6,566 nucleotides of DNA from contig JAEEYJ010000207.1 in NCBI GenBank assembly GCA_016291725.1, forward strand, positions 1 to 6,566, in the 5' to 3' direction. How positions within the stretch are numbered: position 1 is the first letter of the stretch; each line of letters begins with the position of its first letter. This stretch comes from Solobacterium sp. (GTDB taxonomy: Bacteria; Bacillota_I; Bacilli_A; Erysipelotrichales; Erysipelotrichaceae). Shown piece after piece: positions 5,032 through 6,566 of the stretch. Position numbers and translations under genes: made by a program. The notes beneath the pieces are model-generated. The model did no database searches. It had not been told where the DNA came from and worked only from the letters and a program-made list of their open reading frames with translations.

Positions 5032-6566
5032 CAGCGGGCTGATGATTCAGCACTTCAGCCAGTTCCCGCTCCCGGATTGTCCGGTCCCGTACCTCATAGA
5101 CAAAGTCGCAGTTCTCGATGGTTGTCAGCCTGTGGGCAATGATGACCATCGTTTTTCTTCCTTTCAGGCGCATGATGGAATGCATGATCGCTTTCTCGGT
5201 TTCGTTGTCCAGGGAAGAAGTAGCTTCATCGAAGATCAGAACGTCCGGGTTCTCGTACAGAGCACGGGCAATGCCGATGCGCTGGCGCTGTCCGCCGGAG
5301 AGACGGATGCCGCGCTCACCGATCCGGGTATTGAGCCCTTCCGGAAGTGTACGCACGAAGTCTGCCAGCTGGGCATCCTCCAGTGCCTGCCAGACCCGTT
5401 CTTCATCCTGCTCGTCATCACTGTATCCGAAGGCAACATTTGCTTTGATGGAATCATCGAGCATGAAGATCATCTGGGGTATATAGCCGATATGGGCAAG
5501 CCAGCCGGCATAGTCTTCCTGGATGTCCTTGCCGTCCAGCAGGATCTTTCCCTCCCGCGGATGCAGCAGGCCGATCAGTACATCGACTGCTGTGGTTTTG
5601 CCTGCACCGGAAGGACCGACGATGCCTGCACACTTGCCGTACGGAATGACAAGGTTTGCGTCTACCAGCGTATCCGCGTCCGTATTGGGATAGCGGTAAT
5701 AGACATGCTGCATCTCGATCTTTTCAGAGAAGGGTGCAGGCTGTGCAGTACGGTCATCGAACAGATAATCGGGTACAGAATCCAGTGCTTTCAGATTCTC
5801 GAGCACTTTGTCCAGTGCCGATGTACGGAAGGACACCTGGTTGATGGCATCCGCGATCTTGTTGGTGCTCGGCAGCAGCTTGACCGCAGCCATGGCGAAC
5901 GCACTCAGTTCCGGAAGGAAGATATCCGGAGAGACACCGCGCCTGACCTGCAGTGCGATGACAGCCAGCGTTACGGAGATACTGACAATCTCAATGACCT
6001 GGCGGGGCGTCATGCCCAGAATAGCCTGGTCCCGGTCGATCAGGATCCGCTCTTCACCGTATTTGAGATAGTTCTTTTCAAAGTAGCGCTCCTTCCGGGT
6101 GATCTTGACTTCCCGGATACCGGTGATTGCCTGGATCAGCCACTTGTTCGTCTGTGCCGACAGAACATTGTGGCGGTGTCCGGCCTTCTTCTCGATCGGT
6201 CTCAGATAGCGCGTAATGACCAGTACGGTCATCAGCATCGAGCAGGCTGTCAGCAGAGTGATGATCGGGCTGATGATGAATACCGTGATGGTAAGCAGTA
6301 TGGAAATGCTCAGCTCTGTTGCCAGGCGGAGAATGATGATCATCAGGTCAAATGTGACAATCACATCGTTCTGGATAACCCGGAGAATCTCTCCCGTTTC
6401 TGCACTGAGATAGTACTCATACGGCCGGGATAGGAACGCGTGCAGCATTTTCCGCTGCAGACGGAACCGGTTGTTGAAGACAAAGCGGAACTGGGTACGG
6501 TATTCAAAGATCAGATAGAAGCCTTTGATGATGGTTACAGCAATCAGGATCAGGATTGCGGCAAAG
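5021..6566 (-). CDS. ABC exporter, fused permease-ATPase (5' partial)
   Basis: The frame is open to the right edge. 514 residues are visible, and a full half-exporter is usually near 580-600, so roughly 70-85 N-terminal residues are missing. An internal ATG at 6448 is not the start, because transmembrane-domain sequence continues upstream of it (39 more in-frame residues, including an ILILIAVTIIKGFYLIF helix). Counting from the first visible complete codon, membrane segments lie at about 2-20, 73-99, 100-121, 185-207 and 215-231. The ATPase domain carries the A-loop Tyr in YRYP (about 292), Walker A GPSGAGKT (317-324), Q-loop Q364 (YIPQ), signature LSGGQ (422-426), Walker B VLIFDE (442-447), D-loop SSLD (450-453) and H-loop H478. 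It should act as a dimer, exporting a substrate across the membrane. The membrane-domain end (LP..S.FA.A...LLPS.N.I.......F....LD) and YIPQ.IF..DDSI resemble the PglK-type lipid-linked oligosaccharide flippase group; that substrate is only a suggestion. Confidence 0.93.
   Translation of the reverse strand, partial: FAAILILIAVTIIKGFYLIFEYRTQFRFVFNNRFRLQRKMLHAFLSRPYEYYLSAETGEILRVIQNDVIVTFDLMIIILRLATELSISILLTITVFIISPIITLLTACSMLMTVLVITRYLRPIEKKAGHRHNVLSAQTNKWLIQAITGIREVKITRKERYFEKNYLKYGEERILIDRDQAILGMTPRQVIEIVSISVTLAVIALQVRRGVSPDIFLPELSAFAMAAVKLLPSTNKIADAINQVSFRTSALDKVLENLKALDSVPDYLFDDRTAQPAPFSEKIEMQHVYYRYPNTDADTLVDANLVIPYGKCAGIVGPSGAGKTTAVDVLIGLLHPREGKILLDGKDIQEDYAGWLAHIGYIPQMIFMLDDSIKANVAFGYSDDEQDEERVWQALEDAQLADFVRTLPEGLNTRIGERGIRLSGGQRQRIGIARALYENPDVLIFDEATSSLDNETEKAIMHSIMRLKGRKTMVIIAHRLTTIENCDFVYEVRDRTIRERELAEVLNHQPAEKE

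Noticed and set aside
5042..6433. 463-aa open frame on the + strand opposite the ABC exporter
   Set aside because: Same codon-register shadow effect. The sense strand has every ABC motif, and the antisense product has a low-complexity, Asp/Gln/His/Cys-rich composition with no domain.

Overview
The window looks like a chromosomal segment from a low-to-mid GC Gram-positive bacterium (Bacillota, perhaps an Erysipelotrichia- or Clostridia-like gut commensal). The evidence is strong Shine-Dalgarno sites (AAGGAGG, GGGAGG), consensus-like sigma-A -10 boxes, short hairpin terminators with A and T tracts, and protein types common in that phylum: a 75-aa basic membrane hairpin protein, a membrane-anchored XRE regulator, and a cytoplasmic GH13 alpha-glucosidase. 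The assignment is by resemblance only. I see no phage, transposon, CRISPR, tRNA or rRNA signal, and no gene-free stretch longer than about 150 bases.

Layout. Positions 1-1350 (+) hold a tightly packed, translationally linked run: the 3' end of an unidentified gene, a small two-helix membrane protein, and a 339-aa six-helix membrane protein of unknown function. A bidirectional hairpin terminator (about 1351-1378) separates them from a two-gene operon on the - strand (3887 down to 1380): an alpha/beta-hydrolase (esterase-like) followed 21 nt later by a GH13 alpha-glucosidase that probably prefers alpha-1,6 bonds. Divergent from that operon, a + strand gene (4037-4999) encodes an XRE-type DNA-binding domain fused to four membrane helices with an extracytoplasmic domain of about 105 residues. 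A second bidirectional terminator (about 4998-5031) separates it from the last gene, a - strand ABC exporter with fused permease and ATPase whose N-terminus runs off the right edge.

How it may work together. The 149-nt divergent intergenic region (3888-4036) is the most interesting part. It holds two back-to-back extended -10 promoters and a 29-bp imperfect palindrome (3930-3958) that covers the + promoter's -10 box and is centred about 41 bp upstream of the inferred - strand start. This is the arrangement expected if the membrane-anchored regulator controls itself and the hydrolase/alpha-glucosidase operon in response to an external or envelope signal. The regulatory link is inference. The palindrome, promoters and domain layout are read from the sequence.
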